From Rivularia sp. PCC 7116 (GTDB lineage: Bacteria; Cyanobacteriota; Cyanobacteriia; Cyanobacteriales; Nostocaceae): DNA of 64,000 nucleotides. The position numbers were made by a program, and so were the translations under genes. Under the pieces are notes generated by a model. The model ran no database searches. It was not told the DNA's origin and was given only the letters and a program-made list of their open reading frames with translations. Of the stretch, positions 8,904-17,656 are shown in pieces. Every line of letters begins with the position of its first letter. Positions within the stretch are counted from its first letter, which is position 1. Where the stretch lies: assembly GCF_000316665.1 (NCBI RefSeq), contig NC_019678.1, positions 4,650,001 through 4,714,000 on the forward strand. Reading direction: 5' to 3'.

Positions 8904-9965
8904 TCAACCCTGCGATGATGCTGTTACCGCATTTGGTGGTTGAGTGGGTGGATTTTGGTGGGAATTATTTTGTAAGTACTTGCGTGCGTATCTACTGGTA
9001 ATGTAGCGGTTGAGTAATTTATCGGCTTTGCTAATTAATTTACCGGCGACTTTGGACAAGAAACGATTACCCAAGCCTATTTTCTGGCTGATTGGGTCGA
9101 TAATCGTCATTTTTCTGCGCCATCCCAACCGCTTGTATTTATTTTGAAAATACTTATCTTCGCTTAAATTCCACTTCTCGCGCAATCTTGTCAAGCTAGC
9201 CATTTCCCAACCGTCGCTCCACCGTAACATATAATACCCCACATCCGACCATTCTAAAGGTGGTCCAGGTACATATGTGACTAAAGAATCGGGTTCTAAA
9301 TAAATTGTACCGCCAGCTTCTGCTACCAAAATACACAGATCGACGTGTTCTTTGGTATTCAGCAAACCTTCATCAAGCAAACCGATTTTATCGAAGATTT
9401 CTGTACGAACAATCATGCAGTGAAATTCTGCCAATCCGGTTTCTTGACGCTGCAAATTCGGACGCACATCTGCAACTTTTCGCCCTTGTTTGAAAATCTT
9501 TTCAATAAACCGTCTTCTAATGGTGTCGTTTTTGGTTTCTACTTTGATTCCCGATTCACCACCAGCGCAGTGTACTTCTTCATGTAGCGGTAAATATTGA
9601 CATACAAGGGGACTAACTACGGTTGCGTTGGTTTCTTCAGCGCAATCCACCGCAGCCTTTAACCAACCAGGGGTAACTACTACGTCGTTATCGATAAATA
9701 CTACATACTTGGTGTCAACTTGACGCAAGCCTAAGTTTCTCGCGTGATTGGGAGAAAGATAATGTTCGGTACGAATTAGTTGAAATTGCTTTTCGGCTGC
9801 TTGAGTTTCTAAATAATTTTTGATATGAGAAGGCGAACCACCATCAACATAAATCAATTTGAAAGCTAACTGTGTATGCTCGTAAATGCTTTCTAAAGAT
9901 TCGCGAGTATAGCTAAAACGTTCTCTCGGTGCGACTACTATAGTTACTTCTGGGTTGGAATTCAT
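8904..9965 (-). CDS. Family 2 glycosyltransferase
   Basis: A GT-A fold enzyme of 353 residues when started at the ATG at 9965. That start is chosen because GAGGAT sits about 8 nt before it; an upstream in-frame ATG at 9998 lacks a ribosome site. Motifs are VTIVVAPRERFSYTRE at the N-terminus, the ARNLGLR segment, and VFIDNDV, with DND as the metal-binding motif. A charged C-terminal tail rich in Asn and Pro follows. It resembles rhamnosyl- or galactosyl-type GT2 enzymes in general layout, but specificity cannot be read. It is in the same operon as the exporter. Confidence 0.85.
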   Translation of the reverse strand: MNSNPEVTIVVAPRERFSYTRESLESIYEHTQLAFKLIYVDGGSPSHIKNYLETQAAEKQFQLIRTEHYLSPNHARNLGLRQVDTKYVVFIDNDVVVTPGWLKAAVDCAEETNATVVSPLVCQYLPLHEEVHCAGGESGIKVETKNDTIRRRFIEKIFKQGRKVADVRPNLQRQETGLAEFHCMIVRTEIFDKIGLLDEGLLNTKEHVDLCILVAEAGGTIYLEPDSLVTYVPGPPLEWSDVGYYMLRWSDGWEMASLTRLREKWNLSEDKYFQNKYKRLGWRRKMTIIDPISQKIGLGNRFLSKVAGKLISKADKLLNRYITSRYARKYLQNNSHQNPPTQPPNAVTASSQG

Positions 9966-10070
9966 ATTTTCATCCTCGGCTCTTATAGTTATATGCATTT
10001 GGGATTTACAGAAAGATTAAGGTGTGGGATTAAATTTTGTATAAACACTCGACTACTACACAAATTAATT

Positions 10071-11417
10071 TCAGCCTGCGGAGACAGAATTTGTTTTCGT
10101 AGCCCCAGACTCATATTCTGAAGGTGTTTTAACAATTTGAGATGCTTCCCCTAATTCAGATAAATCCTTACCCAATACCTGTTGATAAATTTCCACTAAC
10201 TCAGAGTTTAGTTTGTTGGTATCATAATTTTTTTCCACCTTTTTACGACCATGAAAACCCATTTGCTGCCAAATTTCGGGATGCTCTATCAAATAGATTA
10301 ATTTCTCAGCTATGGCTTTCTCATCTCTTTGTGGAACTAGAAATCCGGAAACCCCATCTTCTACTAATTCGGGAATACCACCGTGCAAAGTGCCGATAAC
10401 CGGTAAACCCATAGCCATTGCTTCTTTTAATGTGTTTACAGGTGCATCTTGGTTGCCATCACTAGCGGTAACGCTTGGTGCTACAAAAATATGGCTTTTA
10501 TCCAAAATCGAGATAATTTCTTTTTGGTTTTTCCATCCCTTCAAATGAACCTTGTCAGCAATATTTAACTCATCAATTATTTGAGCAAAGCGTTCTTTTA
10601 ATTCTCCATCACCGATAATGTTAAACTCAACGTTTTTATAAACTTTGACCACATCAGCAATTGCACGAATCGCGTATTCTATACCTTTTTTTTCTATTAA
10701 ACGTCCTGTGGTAGCTATACGAATCAAGCCAGTTTCATCCGGATATCTGGCTCTAAATGTAAACCGACTGCAATTTATACCCGAACCATGAACGATAATT
10801 TTCTTTTCGTCGCATCCGAGTTTAATTACTCGCTGTCTGAAAAATTCGCAATTAGTGTAGAAGAAGTCTCCATTTTCAAACAGCCCGTCGTAGACATTTT
10901 CTCCATATTTATGTAAGTACCAACTGATGTCGTATCCGCGAAAAGTAGTTATTAACTTTCCTCGAACTGCACCAATTTCCCGTAATACTAAACCTTCATA
11001 GCTGTAAGGTCCAAATTTACATATTGCTTGTCTACCAAATTGACAGTGAATAATATCGTATTCAGGTGCGTTTAGAAAAGGTAAAGTTGAATAAAATAAT
11101 CTTAAACAAGCTGCTCTTTTACCGTATTTGAAAACATTTAGAGAACGCAACAAAACAAGTGGAGCTTGAGAAAAATTGTTAGCAAATAAATAAAGTGTAT
11201 TTAGGAAGCGAGCTAAATAGTTCTTAGGAATTTCTGGTAAGTAGCGCGTGCGTTTAATTAATTCATATTTTTCTACATCTGGATGCACTTTCTCATCGTA
11301 AGTTTGTCTTCCGTAGATATGTACTTCGTGTCCGCGCTCAATCAAGCCTGTAATTTGATTAATTACAAATGTTTCTGATAAAACGGGGAATCTATCTACT
11401 ATAAAAGCTATTTTCAT
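10071..11417 (-). CDS. Family 4 glycosyltransferase (GT-B)
   Basis: A retaining glycosyltransferase of 448 residues from the ATG at 11417 (a longer reading uses a TTG at 11426). It opens with MKIAFIVDRFPVLSETFV, the classic start of colanic-acid or WcaL-type GT4 enzymes. The C-terminal half shows GRLIEKKGIEYAI, GDGELKERF and the donor-binding EAMAMGLPVIGT...GGIPELVEDG, i.e. the EX7E region. It is the first gene of the minus-strand glycan cluster, and the 516-bp gap to the divergent cruP gene presumably contains the cluster promoter. The sugar donor is unknown. Confidence 0.9.
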   Translation of the reverse strand: MKIAFIVDRFPVLSETFVINQITGLIERGHEVHIYGRQTYDEKVHPDVEKYELIKRTRYLPEIPKNYLARFLNTLYLFANNFSQAPLVLLRSLNVFKYGKRAACLRLFYSTLPFLNAPEYDIIHCQFGRQAICKFGPYSYEGLVLREIGAVRGKLITTFRGYDISWYLHKYGENVYDGLFENGDFFYTNCEFFRQRVIKLGCDEKKIIVHGSGINCSRFTFRARYPDETGLIRIATTGRLIEKKGIEYAIRAIADVVKVYKNVEFNIIGDGELKERFAQIIDELNIADKVHLKGWKNQKEIISILDKSHIFVAPSVTASDGNQDAPVNTLKEAMAMGLPVIGTLHGGIPELVEDGVSGFLVPQRDEKAIAEKLIYLIEHPEIWQQMGFHGRKKVEKNYDTNKLNSELVEIYQQVLGKDLSELGEASQIVKTPSEYESGATKTNSVSAG

Positions 11418-11933
11418 GAATACCAAAAAATGATTATTTTAATACTATATTTAGATACTATTTAGGTATACATCAAAGTACTAACAATTGCTTATCTGAG
11501 GTTCGCTTTTTACAATAAACGCTTTAGTGTTGTATCGCACCTATTTCCGGGTAACTTTACTGTTACTTTACCTCCGATCGCAAAAAATCAATTTTTTTTA
11601 AAGTCAATTAGAAGTTACTGAAAGTAAAAATACAGATTTAAAGACGGCAAAAAATACTCAAAAGCTCCTTAAAACATAGTATGAACGGTCGCAAAATAAA
11701 ATAATATTTGTCAAAATCTTATTCGTCTGTATATTGACTGACATCTTTGAGTAATTATACGTCGTGAAAATTTATGGTCAAGTTTATCAGTAAAAATAAA
11801 TACATATATCCAGATTATTTATGTAATCTGCATGAATAACCAAAATCAAAATGATATATTTTCTGCATAATTTTCATAGAAAGTAAGAAAATTAAATATA
11901 TGTAGTTTTGATTACTTCAGAAGAATATCAGCC
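11418..11933. other. Divergent intergenic region, about 516 bp
   Basis: This AT-rich stretch separates the minus-strand glycan cluster from plus-strand cruP and must contain both promoters. I see no repeat, RNA-like fold or clear factor site, and no convincing small ORF. Confidence 0.5.
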
Positions 11934-13475
11934 ATGTCTTTAACACAAAAAATTCTTTCGCAATTACCGGGTAATGTTTTAGAGAGATTGCGTAGTGCAG
12001 ATAGTATACTGACATCTTTAAAAGAAGGAAATATACCCGTACCGATGGTGGTGAAAGACAATCCACAACCTCTAGGTAATGTCGATTGGGATGTAATTAT
12101 TTCCGGCGGCACATTAGGTATTTTAATTGGTTGTGCCTTAGTTTCCAGAGGTTTGCGAGTCGCGTTAATTGAAAGAGGAATTTTACGAGGTAGAGAACAG
12201 GAATGGAACATATCTCGTCACGAGTTGCAAGTACTTTTAGATTTAGATTTACTTACCCCTGAAGAGTTAGAAAAAGCAATTGTCACCGAATACAATCCGG
12301 CGAGAGTAGGTTTTACTTCTGGTGTTGAAGTATGGGTAGAAAATGTTCTTAATATCGGCGTATATCCAGTTTATTTACTGGAAACTTTAAAGCAGCGATT
12401 CTTGGAGAGGGGCGGAAAGCTGTTTGAAAATACACCTTTTACTGAAGCGGTAGTTCATGCCGATGGGGTGATGGTGAATAACCAATTTAAAAGCAGATTA
12501 TTGATTGACGCGATGGGAAATTTTTCACCCATAACCCAGCAAATACGCCAAGGAGTCAAACCAGATGCATTGTGTTTGGTAGTTGGTACTTGTGCATCGG
12601 GCTTTCCGGAAAACCACAGTGGCGACTTGTTGTTATCTTTCACCGAAATAAAAAATCAGTGTCAGTACTTTTGGGAAGCTTTTCCTGCAAAAGACGGTAG
12701 AACAACTTATATGTTTACCTATATGGATGCACATCCACAACATATCGGTTTAGAGGCATTTTTTGAAGAATATTTGCGCTTGATGCCAGAATATCAAAGC
12801 GTAGAATTACAGCAGCTTGAGTTTAAAAGAGCGCTGTTTGGATTTTTCCCCTCTTACCGTCAAAGCCCTCTGAAAACACCATTTCCTCGCATTTTACCAA
12901 TCGGTGATAGCAGTGGAAATCAATCCCCTTTAAGTTTTGGTGGTTTCGGAGCCATGATACGCAATCTCAAAAGATTGACTTTGGGAGTTGATGAAGCTTT
13001 ACAAACCAATCAATTATCAGCGGCATCGCTTTCATTGCTGCAACCATATCAACCGAGTTTAACGGTTACTTGGTTATTTCAAAAGGCGATGAGCGTGGAT
13101 ATAAACCAGAAAATTGCGCCAAACCAAATTAATCAATTGTTATCAGTTGTATTTGCTCAAATGCAAAATTTGGGTGAATCAGTATTAAAACCATTTTTAC
13201 AGGATGTGGTGCAGTTTAATGGTTTAACAAAAACACTTTTTACAACAAGTCTAGCGAATCCAGGTTTAATATTTAAAATTATTCCTCAAGTTGGATTGAT
13301 AACTTTAATAGATTGGATGTGGCATTACATTAATTTAGGTGTTTACTCTATTTTATTCGATGTCAGTCTAATGTTAGAACCGTTGATAAGAAATCTACCA
13401 GAAAATAATCAATATTATTGGCATCGTTGGGTTGATGCTTGGAAATATGGTTCTGGAAATGATTACGAACAGTGA
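11934..13475 (+). CDS. cruP: CruP, lycopene-cyclase-like flavoprotein
   Basis: This 513-residue protein has an N-terminal dinucleotide-binding fold (VIISGGTLGILIGCAL, about 54-69) followed by LIERGILRGREQEWNISR, a run nearly identical to the CruP proteins of cyanobacteria and plants. It ends in the family-typical WKYGSGNDYE. Other recognisable stretches are AMGNFSPI and GDSSGNQSPLSFGGFG, the flavin-binding segment. CruP is a paralogue of the CruA lycopene cyclase. In plants it has been linked to protection against carotenoid peroxides and reactive oxygen, with only weak cyclase evidence. It is probably thylakoid-associated. It is transcribed alone or with the following paralogous membrane proteins, 76 bp away. 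Identity is strong; physiological role here is from the family. Confidence 0.9.
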   Translation: MSLTQKILSQLPGNVLERLRSADSILTSLKEGNIPVPMVVKDNPQPLGNVDWDVIISGGTLGILIGCALVSRGLRVALIERGILRGREQEWNISRHELQVLLDLDLLTPEELEKAIVTEYNPARVGFTSGVEVWVENVLNIGVYPVYLLETLKQRFLERGGKLFENTPFTEAVVHADGVMVNNQFKSRLLIDAMGNFSPITQQIRQGVKPDALCLVVGTCASGFPENHSGDLLLSFTEIKNQCQYFWEAFPAKDGRTTYMFTYMDAHPQHIGLEAFFEEYLRLMPEYQSVELQQLEFKRALFGFFPSYRQSPLKTPFPRILPIGDSSGNQSPLSFGGFGAMIRNLKRLTLGVDEALQTNQLSAASLSLLQPYQPSLTVTWLFQKAMSVDINQKIAPNQINQLLSVVFAQMQNLGESVLKPFLQDVVQFNGLTKTLFTTSLANPGLIFKIIPQVGLITLIDWMWHYINLGVYSILFDVSLMLEPLIRNLPENNQYYWHRWVDAWKYGSGNDYEQ

Positions 13476-13551
13476 ACACTTAGCAGTGAGCAGTAATCAG
13501 TAACCAGTTGGTATTTACCTATTGCCAGTTATCTAAATAACAAATACTTAT

Positions 13552-14256
13552 ATGATTCAAAAACAGTCTTCAATGAATAAATACTTTGTCGTCATCACTA
13601 ATTTACTCCGAGAAAGACAAAGTTTTTTAGAAGAAATCCACGAGAAAATCAGATTACAAAATAAAATAGTTTCTTTGTTAGTCTGTAGTTCTTTGTTTTT
13701 TGCTATCTATGGGGCAATTATTGGTGCTTATCATAGCTGGATGCAAGCTTTATCTTCTGCTGTCAAATTACCGGCACTCTATTTAATTACGCTATTAATT
13801 TGTCTGCCGACTTTGTACTTTGCAAACATTATTTTTGGCGACAAACGAACTTTCGCTCAATATTTTGCTTTGGTTTTGACTGCGGTTTCAGTAACTAGCG
13901 TGTTGTTGTTTAGCTTTGCACCAATAACTTTGTTTTTTATGCTTAGTACTGGTAATTATCAGTTTCTGATTCTGTTAAATGTAATTATTTTTGCAGCTAC
14001 GGGATTTATTGGTATTTCTTCTTTATATAAAGCTGCAAAAGTGATTTTAGAGCAAGATGGTGAAAACAGTACTACGCGCAATAAAATATTACGCTCTTGG
14101 CTGTTTTTATATGCTTTTGTTGGCAGTCAGTTGGGGTGGACTCTTCGACCTTTTTTTGGTACTCCAACATCACCTTTTACATTATTCCGGGAGAGGGAAG
14201 GAAACTTTTATTTGAGCATTTTTCAATCTTTAGCTCACCTTTTAGGGTTCAGTTAG
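13552..14256 (+). CDS. Conserved cyanobacterial multi-pass membrane protein (copy 1)
   Basis: A 234-residue protein with a polar N-terminal segment containing LLRERQSFLEEI and then about five or six hydrophobic helices between residues 40 and 200. It ends with LFRERE(G)NFYLSIF, which is strongly similar to the next gene. The two proteins share long identical blocks (SLLVCSS, FAIYGAIIGA, SWMQALSS, SVLLFSFAP, LGWTLRPFFGTP), so they are tandem duplicates. I recall similar proteins being labelled 'actin-binding WH2' in some genomes, a label I consider unsupported by what is visible. Met8 is an alternative start. Function is unknown; it is an integral membrane protein next to cruP. Confidence 0.75.
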   Translation: MIQKQSSMNKYFVVITNLLRERQSFLEEIHEKIRLQNKIVSLLVCSSLFFAIYGAIIGAYHSWMQALSSAVKLPALYLITLLICLPTLYFANIIFGDKRTFAQYFALVLTAVSVTSVLLFSFAPITLFFMLSTGNYQFLILLNVIIFAATGFIGISSLYKAAKVILEQDGENSTTRNKILRSWLFLYAFVGSQLGWTLRPFFGTPTSPFTLFREREGNFYLSIFQSLAHLLGFS

Positions 14257-14365
14257 CAGCGAACAGTGAACAGTGAGCAGTGGCAACCTGCATCTATTCT
14301 CTGTTCCCTATATTCATAAAATCGATAAAAATCCCTGATAAAAATTAGATAATAATAAATAAAAA

Positions 14366-15097
14366 ATGAATCAAGATAATAACGCGCTGGAAAAAAAGAC
14401 TCAATTTAAAAGCAGCCAACATTTTAATGTTTTACTTAGCTTGTTGCGCGATAGACAAGGGTTTCTAGAAGAAATTCGTCAGGAAATTAGATTGCAAAGC
14501 AAAACTAATTCTCTATTAGTTTGTAGTTCAATTTTTTTTGCAATATACGGTGGTATTATCGGTGCTTCTCATGGGTGGATGCAAGCCTTAACTAGTACCA
14601 TTAAGCTTCCTGCATTCTATTTACTATCGTTAATGATTTGTTTTCCTACTTTGTTCTTTTTTAATGTTTTATTTGGTTCCCGTAGCACTTTAAAACAGCA
14701 TTTTGTGGTGTTACTTACTGCTGTATCGGTAATCAGCGTGTTGCTTTTTAGCTTTGCACCAGTAACCTTATTCTTCTTAATTACTACACCCGACTCTTAC
14801 CAATTTTTCAAAATACTCAACGTGTTTATTTTTGGAATTACTGGTTCTTTCGGGGTTAAATTTCTTTACGATGGAATGCAGTTACTTTCCCAAGAAAACG
14901 AAACTGGTAAGGGCACTCGTACAACTATTTTGAGATCTTGGTTATTGCTTTACGGTTTTGTAGGTATGCAGCTAGGATGGTTTTTAAGACCATTTTTCGG
15001 TGCCCCCGGTACTAAGTTTGAACTATTTCGCGAAGTACAGGGGAATTTTTATCTTGATATTGTGGCAGCAGTTTCGGAAATTTTTGGATTTAGGTAA
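14366..15097 (+). CDS. Conserved cyanobacterial multi-pass membrane protein (copy 2)
   Basis: A 243-residue paralogue of the preceding gene, 109 bp downstream in the same direction. It has the same architecture: a polar N-terminus with LLRDRQGFLEEIRQ, then FAIYGGIIGASHGWMQAL, SVLLFSFAPVTLFFLI, and the terminal RPFFGAPGTKFELFREVQGNFYLDI. The conserved amphipathic segment before the first helix and the conserved loop after the last helix are the parts most likely to carry function. No catalytic motif is visible. The two copies have clearly diverged, which suggests retained, perhaps heteromeric, roles. Function is unknown. Confidence 0.75.
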   Translation: MNQDNNALEKKTQFKSSQHFNVLLSLLRDRQGFLEEIRQEIRLQSKTNSLLVCSSIFFAIYGGIIGASHGWMQALTSTIKLPAFYLLSLMICFPTLFFFNVLFGSRSTLKQHFVVLLTAVSVISVLLFSFAPVTLFFLITTPDSYQFFKILNVFIFGITGSFGVKFLYDGMQLLSQENETGKGTRTTILRSWLLLYGFVGMQLGWFLRPFFGAPGTKFELFREVQGNFYLDIVAAVSEIFGFR

Positions 15098-15121
15098 ACA
15101 AGTCAACGGTTAAGAGCTAGC

Positions 15122-15214
15122 AGTTAATAGTTAGGAGTTTCCTCCCTATTTATCAGAAAAATGCTAAAAACCCTGTAACTTCATTAGCATATTTCTAACT
15201 CCTAACTATTAACT
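15122..15214. terminator. 18-bp inverted repeat between convergent genes
   Basis: A perfect 18-bp arm at 15122-15139 (agttaatagttaggagtt) is the reverse complement of 15197-15214, with 57 nt between. It lies exactly in the gap between two converging genes and would form a long hairpin in transcripts from either side. It is built from the same heptamers as the STRR arrays elsewhere. A terminator role is inference because no clean T-run follows. Confidence 0.4.
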
Positions 15215-15223
15215 CTTTACTTA

Positions 15224-15877
15224 TCATCCCAATAACTCATCAACTTCAACACTAAAACCATTTAGTAGTCTTTGAGTATAAACAATATCTCCCGAGCCAA
15301 AAATCAGTTTTTGATTTTCCGTAATTATAATAATCCAACGGTTTTCAGGTAAAATAAGCCAAACTTCTTCACTTCCAGAACGTAAGTACTCATGAGATTT
15401 AGCAATTAATTCTTCTGCTAAGTCGGCAGGGGAAGCAACTTCGGCTACCAACGGAAAACTTTGGGGAAATACTTCAAGTTCACCAAAATGCTTTGCTAAT
15501 TGTGGCGTGATGTATGCAACGTCTGGCGATCGCCCTTGAATCTTGGTACGACATGGTACGTGGTTGTACACTTCCCCACCTTGCCCGCTAGAATCTTTAT
15601 AACTTCTCCAATGATAGTAAAGATTACCTAGAATTCTTCTTTGTTTAAGTGTTAAAGTTCTTTGCTCTGCTAATTCTTCATTTACCCATTCAATTTCATA
15701 GGCTTCATCGGCATCTTCATAAATCTCATCAATTTTTTTCAGAGATTTTGATTTATCTTCAGAATTTTCCATCCAATCTATTTCTACAATATCTTCAGTA
15801 ATTTCTGCATCTTTAAGTGGATTATTTATCCATTCGTCTAATGAAAAATGTGATGGAACTGCTGTAGAATCTTTCAT
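15224..15877 (-). CDS. Uma2-family (DUF820) PD-(D/E)XK nuclease-like protein
   Basis: The ATG at 15877 is preferred because AGAGGAG lies just upstream; a GTG at 15895 gives the longer 223-residue form. The N-terminal 80 residues are acidic and low in hydrophobics, followed by an Uma2 domain: RRILGNLYYHW, SPDVAYIT, PLVAEVASPAD and KSHEYLRSGSEEVWLI. The Asp, the Glu in AEV and the following Lys/Ser are the positions of the restriction-endonuclease-like fold. These proteins are massively multiplied in cyanobacteria and their role is not established. The terminal VYTQ...LLNG(F)SVEVDELLG is typical of the family. Confidence 0.8.
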   Translation of the reverse strand: MKDSTAVPSHFSLDEWINNPLKDAEITEDIVEIDWMENSEDKSKSLKKIDEIYEDADEAYEIEWVNEELAEQRTLTLKQRRILGNLYYHWRSYKDSSGQGGEVYNHVPCRTKIQGRSPDVAYITPQLAKHFGELEVFPQSFPLVAEVASPADLAEELIAKSHEYLRSGSEEVWLILPENRWIIIITENQKLIFGSGDIVYTQRLLNGFSVEVDELLG

Positions 15878-16287
15878 TTGCTTCTCCTCTGTCACCTATG
15901 AATATGTTTTTGTTTTTCTATAAACACACCCTACAGTCAGGAATTTTCTAATATTTATAGCGGCTAAAAGCTCAAACTAATAGTTAATTTTTCCTGTAAT
16001 TTCTGGTAGTTTTAAAGGAAATATCTACCGCTACCACTATTAATATGATACGGCTGAAAATAGATATAACCCGGAAGAAGTTTATTTAATATCTGTATAA
16101 TTTATCGCAGTGGATTTTTGAAATGAAACCCATATAATGTAAGACTATTTTAAATATCTTCGGTTCCCCTACAAAGGCAATGTAGTAGTCCTTTTCATTA
16201 GTTTTTACTGGTTCATTTTTCACAACCAATTTAGAGACGTTATGTATAACGTCTCTACAACCCATCAAAAGCGCTGGAAAAAGACTA
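15878..16287. other. Intergenic region, about 410 bp, without a convincing gene
   Basis: It contains the promoter side of the Uma2 gene and one palindrome (16232-16257). A 60-codon minus-strand ORF at 16086-16268 crosses the palindrome and has no ribosome site or family resemblance, so I do not call it. Confidence 0.5.
16232..16257. repeat. Palindrome TAGAGACGTTA-tgta-TAACGTCTCTA
   Basis: A perfect 11-bp stem with a 4-nt loop lies 30 bp beyond the serC stop codon. A related palindrome (AGACGTTGC-gat-GCAACGTCT, 17582-17602) flanks serC on the other side, so this is a dispersed intergenic repeat family with an AGACGT core. Confidence 0.7.
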
Positions 16288-17466
16288 CTAGCTTGCCTGC
16301 TGCTTGATCTGGCTAAAACCCCAATCTAACCAATGGGTTAAAGCTTCCATGTCTTTTGATTCCACTGTCGCACCACCCCAAATCCGCAATCCTGGAGGTG
16401 CATCGCGGTAGGAGCCTATATCATAAGCAACTTCTTCTTTAGCCATCAAAGATACTAACTCTTTGGCTAATCGTGCTTGTTCGTCTTTAGATAAAGATTT
16501 ATACCATTTATCGACAATCTTTAAACAAATAGAAGTGTTGGAACGAAGCGATTTATCTTCTACCAGAAAATCAATCCAGTCAGATTTAGCAACCCAATCT
16601 TCTAAAACTTGTAAATTATTATTAGAACGCTCAATCAACTTTGATAAACCGCCGATTGATTTCGCCCATTTTAAACCGTCAATTGCATCTTCTACACACA
16701 GCATTGATGGTGTATTAATTGTCGAACCTTCAAAGATTCCCTCGATCAGTTTACCGCCTTTTGTTAACCGGAAAATCTTTGGCAAAGGTCTATCAGGAGT
16801 ATAACTTTCTAATCTTGCAACCGCTCTAGGCGATAAAACAATTACACCGTGGGCTGCTTCCCCACCCATCACTTTCTGCCAGGAATAAGTCAAAACATCA
16901 ATTTTTTGCCAAGGAATTTCCATCGCAAAAGCGGCGGAAGTGGCATCGCAAATTGTTAATCCCTGACGATTGTCTTTTATCCAATCACCGTTAGGAACTT
17001 TAACCCCAGAAGTCGTACCGTTCCAGGTGAACACCACATCTCTATCAGTGTCAACTACCGAGAGGTCGGGAATTTGCCCGTAATCGGCTTCATAAGTATT
17101 GATATCTTTGAGCTTCAACTGTTTAACCGCATCAGTCACCCAGCCTTTACCAAAACTTTCCCAAGCTACAACATCAACACCACGTTCTCCTAACATAGTC
17201 CACATCGCCATTTCCACCGCGCCGGTGTCCGATGCGGGGACAATGCCCAATCGATAATCGCTGGGAATTTGCAGGATTTCCTTAGATAACTCGATAGCTT
17301 CCGCTAACCTTGCCTTACCTAATTTAGAGCGGTGAGAGCGTCCGACAGTTGCATCACTTAACGCTTCTAAAGACCAACCAGGACGTTTAGAACAGGGACC
17401 TGAAGAGAAATTAGGATTTTGGGGACGAATGCTTGGCTTTTGCGCCGATTTTTGTTGTGTTTGCAT
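16288..17466 (-). CDS. serC: Phosphoserine aminotransferase
   Basis: This 392-residue enzyme converts 3-phosphohydroxypyruvate and glutamate to phosphoserine in the cytosolic serine pathway. It opens with the diagnostic [14 protein letters not shown]. It has the cofactor-phosphate region [23 protein letters not shown] near the cofactor, and [11 protein letters not shown], whose Lys is the PLP-binding residue. The long [11 protein letters not shown] segment and overall length fit the alpha-proteobacterial/archaeal subtype (SerC type 2) rather than the E. coli type. It is flanked by AGACGT palindromes and lies 190 bp downstream of cpcL on the same strand, probably as a separate transcript. Confidence 0.92.
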   Translation of the reverse strand: MQTQQKSAQKPSIRPQNPNFSSGPCSKRPGWSLEALSDATVGRSHRSKLGKARLAEAIELSKEILQIPSDYRLGIVPASDTGAVEMAMWTMLGERGVDVVAWESFGKGWVTDAVKQLKLKDINTYEADYGQIPDLSVVDTDRDVVFTWNGTTSGVKVPNGDWIKDNRQGLTICDATSAAFAMEIPWQKIDVLTYSWQKVMGGEAAHGVIVLSPRAVARLESYTPDRPLPKIFRLTKGGKLIEGIFEGSTINTPSMLCVEDAIDGLKWAKSIGGLSKLIERSNNNLQVLEDWVAKSDWIDFLVEDKSLRSNTSICLKIVDKWYKSLSKDEQARLAKELVSLMAKEEVAYDIGSYRDAPPGLRIWGGATVESKDMEALTHWLDWGFSQIKQQAS

Positions 17467-17581
17467 CGATTTAACAGGCGATATTGAACAATAAAGAGTG
17501 ATGCTAAAAGCTAATTTATTCGCTCATAATAGCTGATTGTGGGTCATTGAGTGAATGAATAATTTTTATAAATTAATGTAG

Positions 17582-17602
17582 AGACGTTGCGATGCAACGT
17601 CT
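17582..17602. repeat. Palindrome AGACGTTGC-gat-GCAACGTCT
   Basis: A 9-bp perfect stem with a 3-nt loop, followed on the plus strand by TTTTT. It lies between cpcL and serC, both on the minus strand. The T-run is on the wrong strand for those genes, so I treat it as a dispersed repeat related to 16232-16257. Confidence 0.6.
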
Positions 17603-17656
17603 TTTTGAAGTTAATGCACAAGATGAAAAAAACTGGCGATCAAAACTGAGTCAAGG

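Noticed and set aside
15224-15877. Restriction-modification system based on the Uma2 protein
   Set aside because: No methyltransferase or specificity gene is nearby, and Uma2 proteins are scattered singly throughout cyanobacterial genomes.
16086-16268. 60-codon minus-strand ORF
   Set aside because: It spans the TAGAGACGTTA palindrome, has no ribosome site and no family resemblance.
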